64,000 nt of DNA from Undaria pinnatifida. Its lineage: Eukaryota; Sar; Phaeophyceae; Laminariales; Alariaceae. Positions 19,701 to 29,029 of the stretch are shown here, in pieces (the first letter of the stretch is position 1; every line of letters begins with the position of its first letter). Both the position numbers and the translations under genes were made by a program. Under the pieces are notes generated by a model. It did not search any database, was not told the origin of the DNA, and worked only from the letters and a program-made list of their open reading frames with translations. The DNA lies in assembly GCA_012845835.1 (NCBI GenBank), contig JABAKD010000025.1:12345264-12409263 (forward strand), read 5' to 3'.

Positions 19701-22700
19701 TCATGGACGGTTAGAAAGATAATGACGTGATATCAACTGCGTAGAGGTGTTTTTTACCCTGGCGGATTTCGATTGTAAGTGGGGCGTTTGATCAAACTGG
19801 GCGGAAAAAAAAAAAAAAGCGGGGGGGAGGGGGGGGAGGAGGGTGGAAATGAGTTGGAGCTACGGCATGGATGGCTAGGAAGATTATGAGATTATATCAG
19901 CTGGCTGGTGGTGTTTACTACTGGTAGGTTTTGATTTTAGGTGGGGCGTTTGAACAAGGGGGATCGGGGGAGGGGGGGGGAGGGGTGGGGCGTTTGAACA
20001 AGAGGGATCAGGGGAGGGGGGGGGGGAGGGGGGGGGGCGGGCGGGACATTTCATGGTGTTGTAGTGGCGCACATTTTTTTTTTTCTTGAGGCTCCTCACT
20101 TACGAAAAGTTTTTTTTTTTTTTTTGTTATAAACCTCACCCAACATTGCTCATTTTTTTTTCACGTAAGCAGAAAGTGCACACGCGATGAGCAAGCCCTA
20201 GTAGTGGATGGCCTAGGTATATTTGAAGAAAAAATATCTTGAACCAAAAATAAAATGCTTTTCCGACGATTTGGGGTTATAAAGATCCCGCCGTCATTTT
20301 CAGGAAGAGAAATCGCCGAAAAGTACTGCCTATGTCGTAGCAGGCGTGTGGCGATTTTTTTGTGTTGTTCCGACATATTTTCCCGTGAATAGGGCCAAAA
20401 AACAAGGGGGGGGAAAAAAAAATGTATCGCTTGGCCATGGGATTGCTCGTTGAGGTGCGCGCTGCCCCTTTGCCGTTTCGTCTGTTTACGGTGGAGGTAC
20501 ATGGAGCACCTCAAGCGAGGACCGTCGGAAGTTTTGGTCCGCCCTATCCAACCTCCCAACCAACCAAACAAACGAAATCGTCGGGGAGACCACTCAGCTA
20601 TGCAACCAATTCAGTCGTCGCTCACGCGCGCAGGTACCTTCTGATTGGCTGAAAAAAACAATGGAATAGTCGATCACGCGCACAGGTGCTTTCTGATTGG
20701 CCAAAACAAGCAATGAAAATCGTCGCTCACGCGCGCAGGAACCTTCTGATTGGCCCAAACAACCAATTAAATCGTCGATAACCCCACTCTGCCACGCGAC
20801 AAAGTTAGCCAATGGAATCGTTGCTCACGCGCGCAGGTATCTTCGGATTGGCCAGAGAAGCCAATTAAATCGTTTTGGCCCACTCAGGCCATTTCTTATA
20901 CAAGCGGATTCCGCCAGTCGAAAACGGCCCTTTTCGACTAGACTTTTTTCCGCCTGGATTCTTCTGGTCCTTTTTCTTGTCGTCAGTCGAGTCGATTTTA
21001 TAGTTTTTGTGCTCTTCCTAGAGGCGGTTGGTGTGAGGGAGTATTGCTGTACAGCAGTCGAAATCGGTTGGCGGCTCTGTGCTTCGCGCTTTCTCCGCAA
21101 GCAACGGCTCGACGAACTCTCGTCCCAGCGAGTTGGTGGCTTTGGGCTTAGCCGAAAGCCGCCAAAGCCACGTTCGTGGAGTTGCACTCAGCCGAGAGCC
21201 GCCAAAGCTACAGCAAGCGCAGCCGTTGTTGGCAGCATGGGATCGATACCGCGCGCTGCTGCCGTCGTGTGATACACGCTGCTGGCGAGCGGAACTAGGA
21301 ATACGCCACGCTGACTTGCTGCGAGAAGCAACAGCAGTGATAGCCACGCCAGCGTCAGCGCCTTGTATAACACTGCAGTGTGGTACCTGGTATGGGTGTG
21401 TGGCCGTGTGGCCGAACTTTTTCGACTGAGTTTTTCGACGGGAGGATCCAGTCGAAAAACTCGACTTTTTCGACTGAATCCGCCAGTCGGAATTCTCAGT
21501 CGAAAAAAGTTGAGTCGAAAAAGCCCTTTTCGACTGTGTAAGAAAGCTCGATTTTGGCTTCAGTCGAAAAAGGCCGTTTTCGACTGACAAATCCGACTGT
21601 ATAAGAAATGGCCTCAGCCTCGCAACCAGTCACCCAATCAAATCGTCGCTCACGCGCGAATGTGCCTTCTGCTTGGCCAAGGCAACCGATTGAATCGCCC
21701 ATCACCCAACTCAGCCACGCAACCAGTTAGCCAACCATGTCGTCGCTCGCCGCCCTAGATCTCTTCTGGTTCGCCAAAACAAACCAATGAAAACGTATGT
21801 CACCTCGCTCAGCCATGCAATCAGTCAGCAAATCATATCGTCGCCCACGCACGCAGGTGTCTTCTGATTGGCCAAAATGGCGCGGGGAAGAGCACCCTTC
21901 TCAGGGTTCTGGCTGGCAGGCACCTCACCAAACCGGATGACGCGGTTGTCGTCCTTGACAAGTGAGTTATCATACCCCGCCCCCCGCATGAGGACACCCC
22001 CCCGCCCCCCCCCTTTCGACTATGGTGCAGCTCGCCCGTCATCCGACTCGCCGAACGCCTCACGGCACTTCGCGCTTGGTGCACACAGCGTCTGCCTGAT
22101 CGATCGAAAGCCGACATGTTCCGTGACGGCATTGTGGGGAGGCGAGGGTCTATACCATATGGTCAGGCGATCACGGCTGTGCGTGGAATGAATACACTCC
22201 ACCGGCCCCCCGGCAAACCGGCCCATCAATTAACCAACCAACCAACCATCGAAAAGCGTGCTCGCGTGCTGGTGCTTGTGTCATGTAACCACATGTAGAA
22301 CCGCCCCGTTTTTCGTGTAGCCGTTGTAAAACCACTGTGTATCAGCAGTGCAACCATCATCGTGTCCCCGTTTTTTAATTTTCAGTGTACTCGTCGAGTG
22401 ACTGTCGTGTAACTGCCTTGTTGCCGATTGCCTCGTTCCGCTTTGTTATGGTTCGCGAATAGTAAAAATCGCACGCCTTCTGCGATATGACTCTCAGCAA
22501 GCACCGATCGTTCTGAGCCCATGTAACATGTACGCCGTGCAACCGCCGTGTATTCTTCGTGTAACCGCCGTGTAACCGCCATGTAACCACCGCGTAACCG
22601 CCGCGTAACCGCCGCATAGCCGCCGTGTAACCGCCGTATAACTGATTGTCTCGTCCTGCGTTGTTACGGCTCGCCAAAAACCAGGCACGCCTTCCGCGAC

Positions 22701-25700
22701 ACGACCCTCAACAAGCACCGGTCTTTCTTGTCCATGGATTGGGGTATGCGCACCGTATCCTTCGCAGGTATGATGGCTAAAGGCCTCGTTGTCATTTTTT
22801 TCCTAGGAGTATTGTGTCTTCCATGTGTGGGACCGTGTGAATGTTGCACCAGCATCCGAACACAATGGGGCAAGCGATATAAAGCGAAACCTAAAATTCG
22901 GCGAAACCACATGAGGCAAAATAAAGTGTGGCGCAACTGCATGCGACGAAACTTAACGCGGTGAAACCATACGCGACGAAACCGAAAGCCGCGAAACCAC
23001 ACGCGCCGAGAAACATATGCGGATAAAACACATGCGACGAAAACATTTGCAGCAAAACACGTGCGGCGGGAACCAAAAGCGGCGACACCATCTACGGGGA
23101 AACCAAACGGTGCGAGACCACATGCTGCGCGACCAGATGCGGCGAAAAAGTAAAAGCGGCTAAACCCAATGCGGCGAAACGAACTGTGGTGGAAGACCAT
23201 ACGGCGAAACCGCACTCGGTGAATCCAAATGCGGCAGGACCAAATTCGGCGAAACCGAAGGACTGGAACCGAATGCGTCGAAACAAAAAAATGCGGCGAA
23301 AACACGATGCGATGGCGAAGTGAGTCTGACCAAACTCCCATGCGACGAAACCAACTCGGCGACAGTAGGGCATTAGCGTGCGCGGAGGTCTAACTATGAA
23401 GGCGTGTTTCCTCATTTCCCACCACTGTTCCCTTGTAACCGTACTCGAATGCGGCGTTTACCTGAACGCGGCGAAACCTGTGCTGCGAAACGAAAAAATG
23501 CGGCGAAACCGAATGCGGTGGAAACAGGGCATGGTGTACCTCTGCAGGCGGACATTGAGGTGGGTAGCATGATGAAGAAGGACCAGGAACGTTACCCGGA
23601 GAGGAGGGAGGAGCTGCTAAACTTGCTCGGCGTGGATCCTCATTGGCGGATGCACCAGGTGAACAAACTATTACTTGTGGATGAAAAACACTTTGGAATT
23701 GATGCGAACGCGGGCACTTGAGTTACACCTCCCACCCACCCACCCACCCACCCACCCAACTGTTCACACGTCATGCAGATCATCGATCCCGACTTGATGA
23801 TCTAGATATTTCAGGTAAGATCTGTAAGGTGTAGCTCATGTTACCCGGTGGGAGCCGTACGATCTGCATCATCTAGCACATATTTCCTGCAATGGATCTG
23901 TACTCTACATATACAGACTCTGCTGTTTTGATCTAGATGATCTACTTCGTAGATTGTGATCAGTCATTGGTGTACAACTGTAGGAGAAAATAACGGTTCT
24001 CTGTGTCCAAAGAAATGCGTGATCACCGGCCAAATGACTAAGGCAAGCAGCGAATGAGTACGGCCCCCCTCCCCGCGCCCTCCCGACATTGTCTGCAGCA
24101 AATTTTTCTCGGCATTGCCCCACATTTTCCGCATTCTCCCGCATTTTCCTCGGTTTTTTCCCGCAATTTCCCGTTGTTGCACCGGGTCTAGAGACGCCGA
24201 CAACCTTGTGCGTTTTTCTTTGATGAACAAGTAAAACGTCCTCGGTCATGAGATCTGTTTTTGAAGCTCATCTTTTGCAAACTGCGCGCATTTTTTTGGG
24301 GGGAGTTTCTGTCGTAATTTCCGGCGTGACCATATCAGCCGAGCAGAACAGTTGACCGCATGTGTTAGTGACGTTGTTTCGTTGAGGGGGGATGGGGGTG
24401 GGGGGCGGGGGGGCGGGGGTGCCGGTGTTCTCTCTTACCAGGAAGGCGCCAAGTGCTTTATTTCAGGCCTTTCGATTCAGCGGAAAACGTGAATATCGCA
24501 CTCTAAGCGTAGCTCAGCGTGCGCGAGTGAGTGCTCCTAATGTGGTGTCATTTCGTCGTCCAGTATGCCAAACAGAAATAACCACGAAATCTTCTGGAAG
24601 CTCGTACGTTAAACAGACCTCCAGAGTATTTTGGAAGGCGCGCGTTTTTTTGTCCGTTGGCTTACCCCCCATCAACATCCAGTCCCCCCAACCCTCTCCT
24701 TTGCCCTCCCCCGTTACCCCAGGTGACTAGATCTCCAGAGGTTGAGGAGGAATGGTTTTGTGTCTCCTGATCCCCCCCTTCCCCCCCCTCCCACCAACAC
24801 CGAATACCCTCTAGCCTTTCCTTTGGCCCCCTCCCCCTTACGCCCCCCCTCCCCCCTCTTTACCGCGTCCATATATTTTGTTTTGAAAGGTTTCTGACGG
24901 TCAGAGAAGGCGTGTCCAACTGCTCCTTGGATTGGTGAAGCCCTTCAAAATTCTCCTTCTGGATGAAATCACCACCAGCCTTGGTAACACAAGTGGACGG
25001 TTTTGTAGTATTTTTTGTTGCGGGTGAATGCGGGCTTCTAATTTACCCGGCGAATCGCTCTACGGTAGCACCCCCCCCCCCCGTCCCAACTGTTATTTAA
25101 CCAAATCGCAGGTTTCGAAACCAGCTCACGGCCGAATCTCCTGAAATGCGGTACCTCTTGCCCACCGTTCGGCAGTCCTTTGCGAAGAAGAAAATATGTG
25201 AAGATTGTATTTTTCATAGCATCCTTCCTCGTGTCGAGCAGCCATGAAACGTTCGTTGAACAAAATCGCTGATTTTAGGGGGGAGGGCTATCGTAGAATC
25301 AGTTCCTCACCAAAATATATAGTCCTGTTTAGAGATCGCTGAAGCCGGATTATGCGTTCACCGACCACGAGCCACTAACGCACACACATTGACCGCATTT
25401 ACAAATATGCTCCTGCGCGAGTTTCGAAAGCACAGCTATACAATCCTTCACCCTCCCCTGGCAAGAAATGCCTGTCTGGCCGGTGAAAATCCCGACGGGC
25501 CCGGCTCGGGCATTGTAGGGAGTCGAGCGTCTACTGTGGTCTGACGGACCACGGTCGTGCATGATAATGTTTACCCCCCCCCCCCCCCCCCCCTCCAGTA
25601 TCGTTAATTATCCGCTTTGCCACCCGCCAAGAAAGCCATGACACTTTTTTTTCATGTTGCCGCTGTCCACCTCCTTCCACCTCCTTCAATATTTTTGAGT

Positions 25701-26125
25701 ATTCGCTTTGCCCCTCCCCCCCCTTGATGCACGCAATGCCTTCCTGGTCGGTAAAAACCCGACGTGCTCCGTCCTGGCATTGTAGGGACGCGAGGGTCTA
25801 TGGCCCTACGAACGATGGCTATGCATGACCATGATTGCCCCCTCTCGCCCCCCCGTGACCCCCCCCCCCCCCCCCCCCCCAATCCCGCTTCAGACGTTGT
25901 TGTTCGTCAAGACCTCCTGATGTGGCTGCACAAGGAGAGCGTTGACAGGGGGGCCACCATAATCTATGCCACGCACATCTTCGACGGCCTCGATGAATGG
26001 CCGACGCACCTTACTTACCTCACAAGGTTAGTTGTTTTTTGTGCTGTCGACCCGTCGCAAGTACGCCCCCCCCCCCCTTCCACCCTAGCCCAGTAGGTTG
26101 TTGACCCGTTTATTTCCGCTGTTGC

Positions 26126-26162
<37 letters not shown>

Positions 26163-27331
26163 ACTACCAGCTGTTGTCGACGTCGTTGGTGTTGGTATTG
26201 CTTCTTTGTTGCAGCTCACGTACCTGTTGCTCTTTCTCTTGTTCTTGTTCTAGTCCTTGTACTCATTCCTGGTTTTCTCTGGCCCTTTCTCCTCTCCACA
26301 TTTCCCCCTAGCAATGGAGCTGTTGCTTGTTGATGTTCTTGTTATTGTTTGTGTTCTGAATTTTCACACCCCTTTGTCCTCTCCGCGTTTTCCACGGAGA
26401 TGGTGCTGTTGCGCTTGTTGATGTTCGTGTGCTTGTTCTTATGCTTGTTCTTGTTCTTGTTCTTGTTCTTCTTCTTGTTCTTATTTTTGTCATGTCTCTT
26501 GTTCTCGTTTTATTTGCTTACTATTTTTTTTCTGTGAAAAATTGTCCCATCTCGAACTTCCCGCAGGGATGGAAGCACCGGCTGGCAGGGAAAGCTAGAG
26601 GACCTCGAGTTAAACCGCCAGATGAAGGAGGTGGGTTTGACTCCAATATTCTGCGGTATACCTGGTGCAGTAGGGAGGCACCGACTTGATTTTATTATAA
26701 AAGGAAAAGGCTGAGTTGGGTATCAGGCTTGATTATCTAACCTCCTTCCCATCCCCCCCCCCCCCCCCCCCCCCCCCCCTCTGCACCATGACATTCTTTT
26801 GTAGAGGGGTAAGACATGTACCGTGCTTACGCTGGCCGTTCACTGGCTCAGAGGGGCACGGGAGCAGCACTGAACTCAACCATCCCCCTCTCCCCCTCCC
26901 TCCCCCCCCCCCCCCCCCCCCCCTCCCCCCCCCCCCCCCCCCCCCCCCTCCTCTCCCCCCCTCTTCCCCCCGCCACCCCCGATGGCAAAACACCGCCATC
27001 ATGGTATCTTTTAGAGAGGCGAAACGTGTACTCTGCTTGATGTGGACGTTCGTTGGCTTCAAGGGAAAAAGGAGCAGCACTGACCCCCCCCTGCCTTCCC
27101 TCCTTTCCCCCTCCTGCCCCCCCCCCCCCCCCCCCCCGGATAAAAAACGCCGCCACAATCGTCTTTCTTAGAGGGGCGAAACGTGCACCCTACTTAAAGT
27201 GGCCGTCCACTGGCTTCGAGGGGAACAGGAGCAGTACCGGAAGGAGACGCGAGAGAACCGGCACATGAGAGACAAGGAAGAGGAAGGAGGCCATCTGGCG
27301 ATACAAAACAAGAACCCGCATCTCCTGGCCT
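16601..27331 (+). CDS. CAF16: CAF16/ABCI-type soluble ABC ATPase, 8 exons
   Basis: Eight exons join with matching phases: 16601-16728, 21857-21961, 22685-22767, 23528-23658, 24890-24983, 25894-26026, 26567-26630, 27172-about 27331. The protein has one nucleotide-binding domain and no membrane segment. Walker A is GQNGAGKST (residues 48-56), the variant signature VSDGQ is at 150-154, Walker B ILLLDE ends at 175, and the H-loop His is 208. It also has the family-specific [50 protein letters not shown] and LAVHWLR-like blocks. Yeast CAF16 associates with the CCR4-NOT complex; plant members are the ABCI19-21 group. Cytosolic/nuclear action is inferred from these. The C-terminal end is uncertain (see exon 8). 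Confidence 0.95.
18780..20045. repeat. G-rich tandem repeat zone
   Basis: Two families of units alternate with poly-G. One contains 'aaggggataaatgtgacggttttggaa…tttatcatg' (copies near 18710 in variant form, 18915, 19035). The other contains 'atatgtaggggtttgctatacgtgtggtgctaggtctaggcgat…gtggggaaggagggggcgtt' (19240 and 19590) and 'ataatgaggtgatatccagtgcgtggaagtgtttattattctggcggatttcgat' (19365, 19725, 19890). The zone is G-rich on the sense strand, unlike most introns of this gene. Confidence 0.8.
20058..20350 (-). mobile_element. M1-family MITE relic
   Basis: M1 interior blocks in reversed orientation: 'cttgaggctcctcac', 'gatggcctaggtatat', 'cttttccgacgatttggggtta' and 'actgcctatgtcgtagcaggcgtg' at the end. 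Poly-T runs are expanded. Confidence 0.65.
20570..21856 (+). repeat. Array of decayed copies of CAF16-like exon 2 acceptor and start
   Basis: At least four good copies (20621-20650, 20673-20703, 20725-20755, 20824-20853) and two poorer ones (21649-21680, 21740-21780) repeat 'cacgcgcgcag|gtnncttctgattggcc'. This equals the acceptor and first ~22 bases of the real exon 2 at 21857. Spacers contain 'aaccaattaaatcgtcg'. Translated in the exon frame the copies read YLLIG, NLLIG or YLRIG, the beta-strand before Walker A, then diverge. Confidence 0.92.
20915..21600. repeat. AGTCGAAAA inverted-repeat cluster
   Basis: Short blocks AGTCGAAAA and TTTTCGACT recur in both orientations (20915-20945, 21418-21600), several as close inverted pairs around 'ggcc'. 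Strong local hairpins are likely. The cluster interrupts the exon 2 copy array. Confidence 0.8.
21857..21961 (+). CDS. CAF16: CAF16-like exon 2 (Walker A)
   Basis: Acceptor CACGCAG, donor GACAA|GTGAGT; phase 2 at both ends. It reads [34 protein letters not shown]. This is a complete, canonical P-loop with the family's VLAG(K/R)H continuation. The exon start sequence is the parent or survivor of the decayed copies upstream. Confidence 0.97.
22445..22527 (+). repeat. Decayed copy of CAF16-like exon 3
   Basis: 'ttgttatggttcgcgaa…GCACGCCTTCTGCGATATGAC…AGCAAGCACCGATCGTTCT' matches the 3' end of intron 2 and the first ~50 bases of exon 3 (GCACGCCTTCCGCGACACGA…AACAAGCACCGGTCTTTCT). The acceptor AG is lost and an in-frame TGA is present. 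Unit length about 225 bases. Confidence 0.88.
22545..22650. repeat. GTAACCGCC minisatellite
   Basis: About ten repeats of a 9-10-base unit GTAACCGCC(G/A)T between the decayed and functional copies of exon 3. A thinner version begins at 22315 ('gtagccgttgtaaaacc'). Confidence 0.9.
22685..22767 (+). CDS. CAF16: CAF16-like exon 3
   Basis: Acceptor AAACCAG, donor TTCGCAG|GTATGA. It reads [20 protein letters not shown] and MRTVSFA. The (F)RDT..N..R..L...WGMRTV(A/S)FA(G) signature separates CAF16 proteins from other soluble ABC ATPases. Confidence 0.96.
22875..23520. repeat. GCGGCGAAACC minisatellite
   Basis: A degenerate 10-12-base unit '(a)tgcggcgaaacc(a/g)aa' is repeated roughly 45 times and runs right up to the acceptor of exon 4 (23528). 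It fills nearly all of intron 3. Minus-strand open frames here (FVAFGFAAFG type) are repeat artefacts. Confidence 0.93.
23528..23658 (+). CDS. CAF16: CAF16-like exon 4
   Basis: Acceptor GGAAACAG directly abuts the minisatellite; donor CACCAG|GTGAAC, phase 0. It reads [43 protein letters not shown]. This is the linker region of CAF16 that leads into the signature motif. The acceptor was chosen over the nearby 'ctctgcag' because only it joins exon 3 in frame. Confidence 0.95.
23659..24889 (+). other. CAF16-like intron 4
   Basis: It holds a (CCCA)n run (23727-23758) and a 'tttgcaaactgcgcgca' block shared with other introns (24275). 23760-23950 repeats 'gatctagat' and 'gatctgta' blocks resembling 3290-3420 and 3510-3590. 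C-rich tracts (24660-24860) precede the next acceptor. No exon. Confidence 0.7.
24890..24983 (+). CDS. CAF16: CAF16-like exon 5 (signature and Walker B)
   Basis: Acceptor TTGAAAG, donor CTTG|GTAACA (phase 1). It reads [36 protein letters not shown] replaces the LSGGQ of typical ABC proteins, as is usual in this family. Asp-174/Glu-175 are the Walker B acid and catalytic Glu. Confidence 0.97.
25060..25305. mobile_element. M4-family MITE copy in CAF16-like intron 5
   Basis: Termini CGCTCTACGGTAGCACCCC and, inverted, CTGATTCTACGATAGCCCTC. The interior has the M4 blocks 'gtttcgaaaccagctcacggccgaatctcctgaaatgcggtac', 'gcgaagaagaaaatatg' and 'cctcgtgtcgagcagccatgaaacgttc'. Also at 40745-40985, 51418-51665, 52385-52590 (inverted) and 59213-59462. 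Confidence 0.85.
25340..25893. repeat. Two copies of a ~200-bp repeat and poly-C tracts
   Basis: 25490-25570 and 25745-25850 share '(c)gggc…cattgtaggga(g/c)(t/g)cgagggtcta…catgac'. The same block occurs inverted at 40985-41110, 10560-10660 and 6760-6900. Poly-C runs at 25573-25594 and 25858-25880 lie just before the exon 6 acceptor. Confidence 0.75.
25894..26026 (+). CDS. CAF16: CAF16-like exon 6 (D-loop to H-loop)
   Basis: Acceptor CGCTTCAG after a poly-C tract; donor CACAAG|GTTAGT (phase 2). With the split Asp codon it reads [44 protein letters not shown]. His-208 in YATH is the switch residue. Confidence 0.97.
26100..26530 (+). repeat. Pyrimidine-rich TTGTTC/TTGCTG tract with decayed copies of exon 7 start
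   Basis: (TTGCTG)n at 26115-26165 and (TTGTTC)n at 26220-26520. Within it, 26281-26335 and 26370-26425 share 'ccctttctcctctccacatttcccc' followed by tag|caATGGAGCTG or cgg|agATGGTGCTG. These resemble the exon 7 acceptor and start (cgcag|ggATGGAAGCACCGG). Similarity is moderate. Confidence 0.6.
26567..26630 (+). CDS. CAF16: CAF16-like exon 7
   Basis: Acceptor TTCCCGCAG, donor ATGAAGGAG|GTGGGT. It reads (R)[21 protein letters not shown]. It corresponds to the segment after the H-loop that connects to the C-terminal helix of the family. Confidence 0.9.
26745..27165 (+). repeat. Poly-C tracts and two extra copies of CAF16-like exon 8 start
   Basis: Copies 26795-26880 and 27000-27090 each begin with an intact acceptor (TTTTGTAG, TCTTTTAG) and keep the exon frame. 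They read [20 protein letters not shown] then a stop, and [20 protein letters not shown]. The functional-looking exon at 27172 reads [20 protein letters not shown]. Long poly-C runs (26753-26779, 26896-26948, 27112-27137) separate the copies. Unit about 170-210 bases. Confidence 0.92.
27172..27331 (+). CDS. CAF16: CAF16-like exon 8 (C-terminal helix), end uncertain
   Basis: Acceptor TTTCTTAG, phase 0 with exon 7. It reads [53 protein letters not shown]. The (L)LxxVxxWLRxE helix followed by a charged tail is typical of CAF16. The frame stays open to a stop at 27466-27468, but the extra 45 residues look non-coding. A donor T|GTGAGA at 27332 is likely. An acceptor-preceded near-copy of 'aagaacccgcatctcctggcc' lies at 27519-27541 and could supply the last codons. 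Confidence 0.8.
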
Positions 27332-27559
27332 GTGAGATGGTCATACATTGTAATTTTCGTTGCTACTATAGACGAGTATATGAGGTGTTCATACATGTTT
27401 TTTCGTTGTTGCTGTTATACTCGCACCTTCTTCGTACGTTGCCGGCGCATTTGTTTGTACGTTGTTAATGCAGCGCAAGTGCACGGCTAATACATTGGCT
27501 GTACATTTGTTCTCAGCAAGAACCCGCATCTACTGGCCGGCCCGTAAGCTTTTCGTATA

Positions 27560-28440
27560 GTATTTACGCGCTGTTACCTCCGCCACGTCCCCCTTCTCCC
27601 TTTGACCTATTTCTGTAGAGGTCTTTCCTTACCGTGAACCAACCGACCTCCCCCTTCCCCACCGGCATTTTTCTCTCGTGGGCACATCTTTCCATGGGCC
27701 AGGCGACCTAACGTCCGTCCCCACCCTCTCGGCCTGTTTATGTCGTAGTCATCCCTTGTCATAGACTAACCCCCCCCTCCCCCCCCTCCCCTCCCCTCTG
27801 CCCCCGGCTCCCCCCTTGTTCCCCCCGCCCCCTGTCCCCCCGCCCCCTCCCCCCTTCGGTCTGTTTTTCCTCGTTGTTATCTCCTGTCACGAAAATCAAC
27901 GACGGAAATATCTTATGATACCGTTGAATGCGTTTCAGACGTGGCGGGGGGGGGGTACGCCCCGGGGCGTATGGCTCATCAGGGCATCTGAGGCATCTTT
28001 TTAACCGGACCCACGGCTGTGGGGGTAAGCCACACGGAGTTTGTGTGGATTGCTTGGAGTGAAAAGAAGATTATCATCCGCTTCGGCCTTCCGAGGTTAA
28101 AAACGTTCAACAGGAGAGACGATGGACTTGGCTATGGCTCGATGTGTGCGACATAAGTGACGATTGGCTAGGCTATAGCTCGATGTTTGGTGTATGTTGA
28201 TCAATCCTGAGTCAGTTAGTTTTGTAATCAGCCATCTAGCTAGTGAGTGGCCGTGAACCCGGCCAGTGGCTTCGTTTGGCTCGACGCGTGCATCATACGG
28301 AACGATTGGCGTGGATTTGACTCGACGTGTGGTGTGTATCGATGAATCCTAAGCCAGTTAGTCGGCTTTTTTAATCAGCCGTCTAACGTGTGACTAATAG
28401 CGTTGTGAAAACAGGCCATCCTTCTTACAGCCCTAGTGAT
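27560..28440. repeat. C-rich sequence and a ~145-bp tandem duplication
   Basis: 27580-27870 is C-rich without a gene. 28110-28255 and 28260-28400 are two diverged copies sharing 'gatgaatcctaagccagttagtcggctttt…aatcagccgtctaac'. This is the probable 3' flank of the CAF16-like gene; no poly(A) signal was placed. Confidence 0.6.
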
Positions 28441-28449
28441 TGCAGTACA

Positions 28450-28690
28450 GTACTGGTTCATCAATAGTGCCGGTTGCCGCTATAGTGCCGAAAATAGAGG
28501 CACTATAGCGACAACTGGCACTGCTCCGCATACTGCCACTGCTGGTTATTCCCATCTGTGCCAAGCGATTTTGCAGGCACTATAGCGGGCAACCGGCACT
28601 ACTCAACCGGCAATATAGCGGGAAAAAGACACTAGTCAACCCGCACTATAACGGGAAACATGCACTATAGAGGGACATCTACCGTATCGG
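28450..28690. repeat. CACTATAGCGGGAAC minisatellite
   Basis: A ~20-base unit containing 'ggcactatagcgg(g)aaac' recurs about ten times in direct and inverted orientation. Confidence 0.85.
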
Positions 28691-29029
28691 CCGCATGAAG
28701 TACCCCAGGCTGCTAGGGGTGAAGGCTGTGCCCGAACTGCAACGTATGGGGTGGTAAGACACGCGGCGGAGCATGGCAAATGCCGATTACAGCGGGTGCC
28801 ACCTCGTAGCTGGCTGCCCGGGCCACTGGGGTGGTGGGTAAGTCAGAACCGCAATGCGAAGGAGTTGTAATAGACACGGGGCACAGCATGCCAATCAATG
28901 CTGATGCTGCTGTTGGACGCGTCTTTCTAGATACTTGGTTATGCCGCACTCGTTGCGTTTTTGTTTTTGTCGGTATACGTGGGTTTCCAAAGGGTGAACG
29001 CTCTGGTCCCCGAAGCGTTTCATGTAACC

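Larger units (their letters stand above)
16729..21856 (+). other. CAF16-like intron 1 (5.1 kb)
   Basis: The start is T-rich (16740-17100), then come M1-type relics (about 17388-17870 and 20058-20350) and unassigned sequence with the shared block 'agctgtgagatcga…tttgcaagctgcg' at 18525-18585. A G-rich, tandemly repeated zone (18780-20045) and the exon 2 copy array (20570-21856) follow. No exon was found inside; exons 1 and 2 join in frame without one. Confidence 0.85.

Noticed and set aside
22664-23415. 225-codon minus-strand frame with FRRIxF/FVAxGF repeats
   Set aside because: Antisense of the GCGGCGAAACC minisatellite in an intron of the CAF16-like gene and of exon 3.
23521-23560. Acceptor 'ctctgcag' at 23553 as the start of CAF16-like exon 4
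   Set aside because: It would not join exon 3 in frame; the earlier 'gaaacag' gives a continuous reading [12 protein letters not shown].
16601-27331. A membrane ABC transporter
   Set aside because: No transmembrane segments occur in any joined exon, there is a single nucleotide-binding domain, and the family-specific blocks match soluble CAF16/ABCI proteins.
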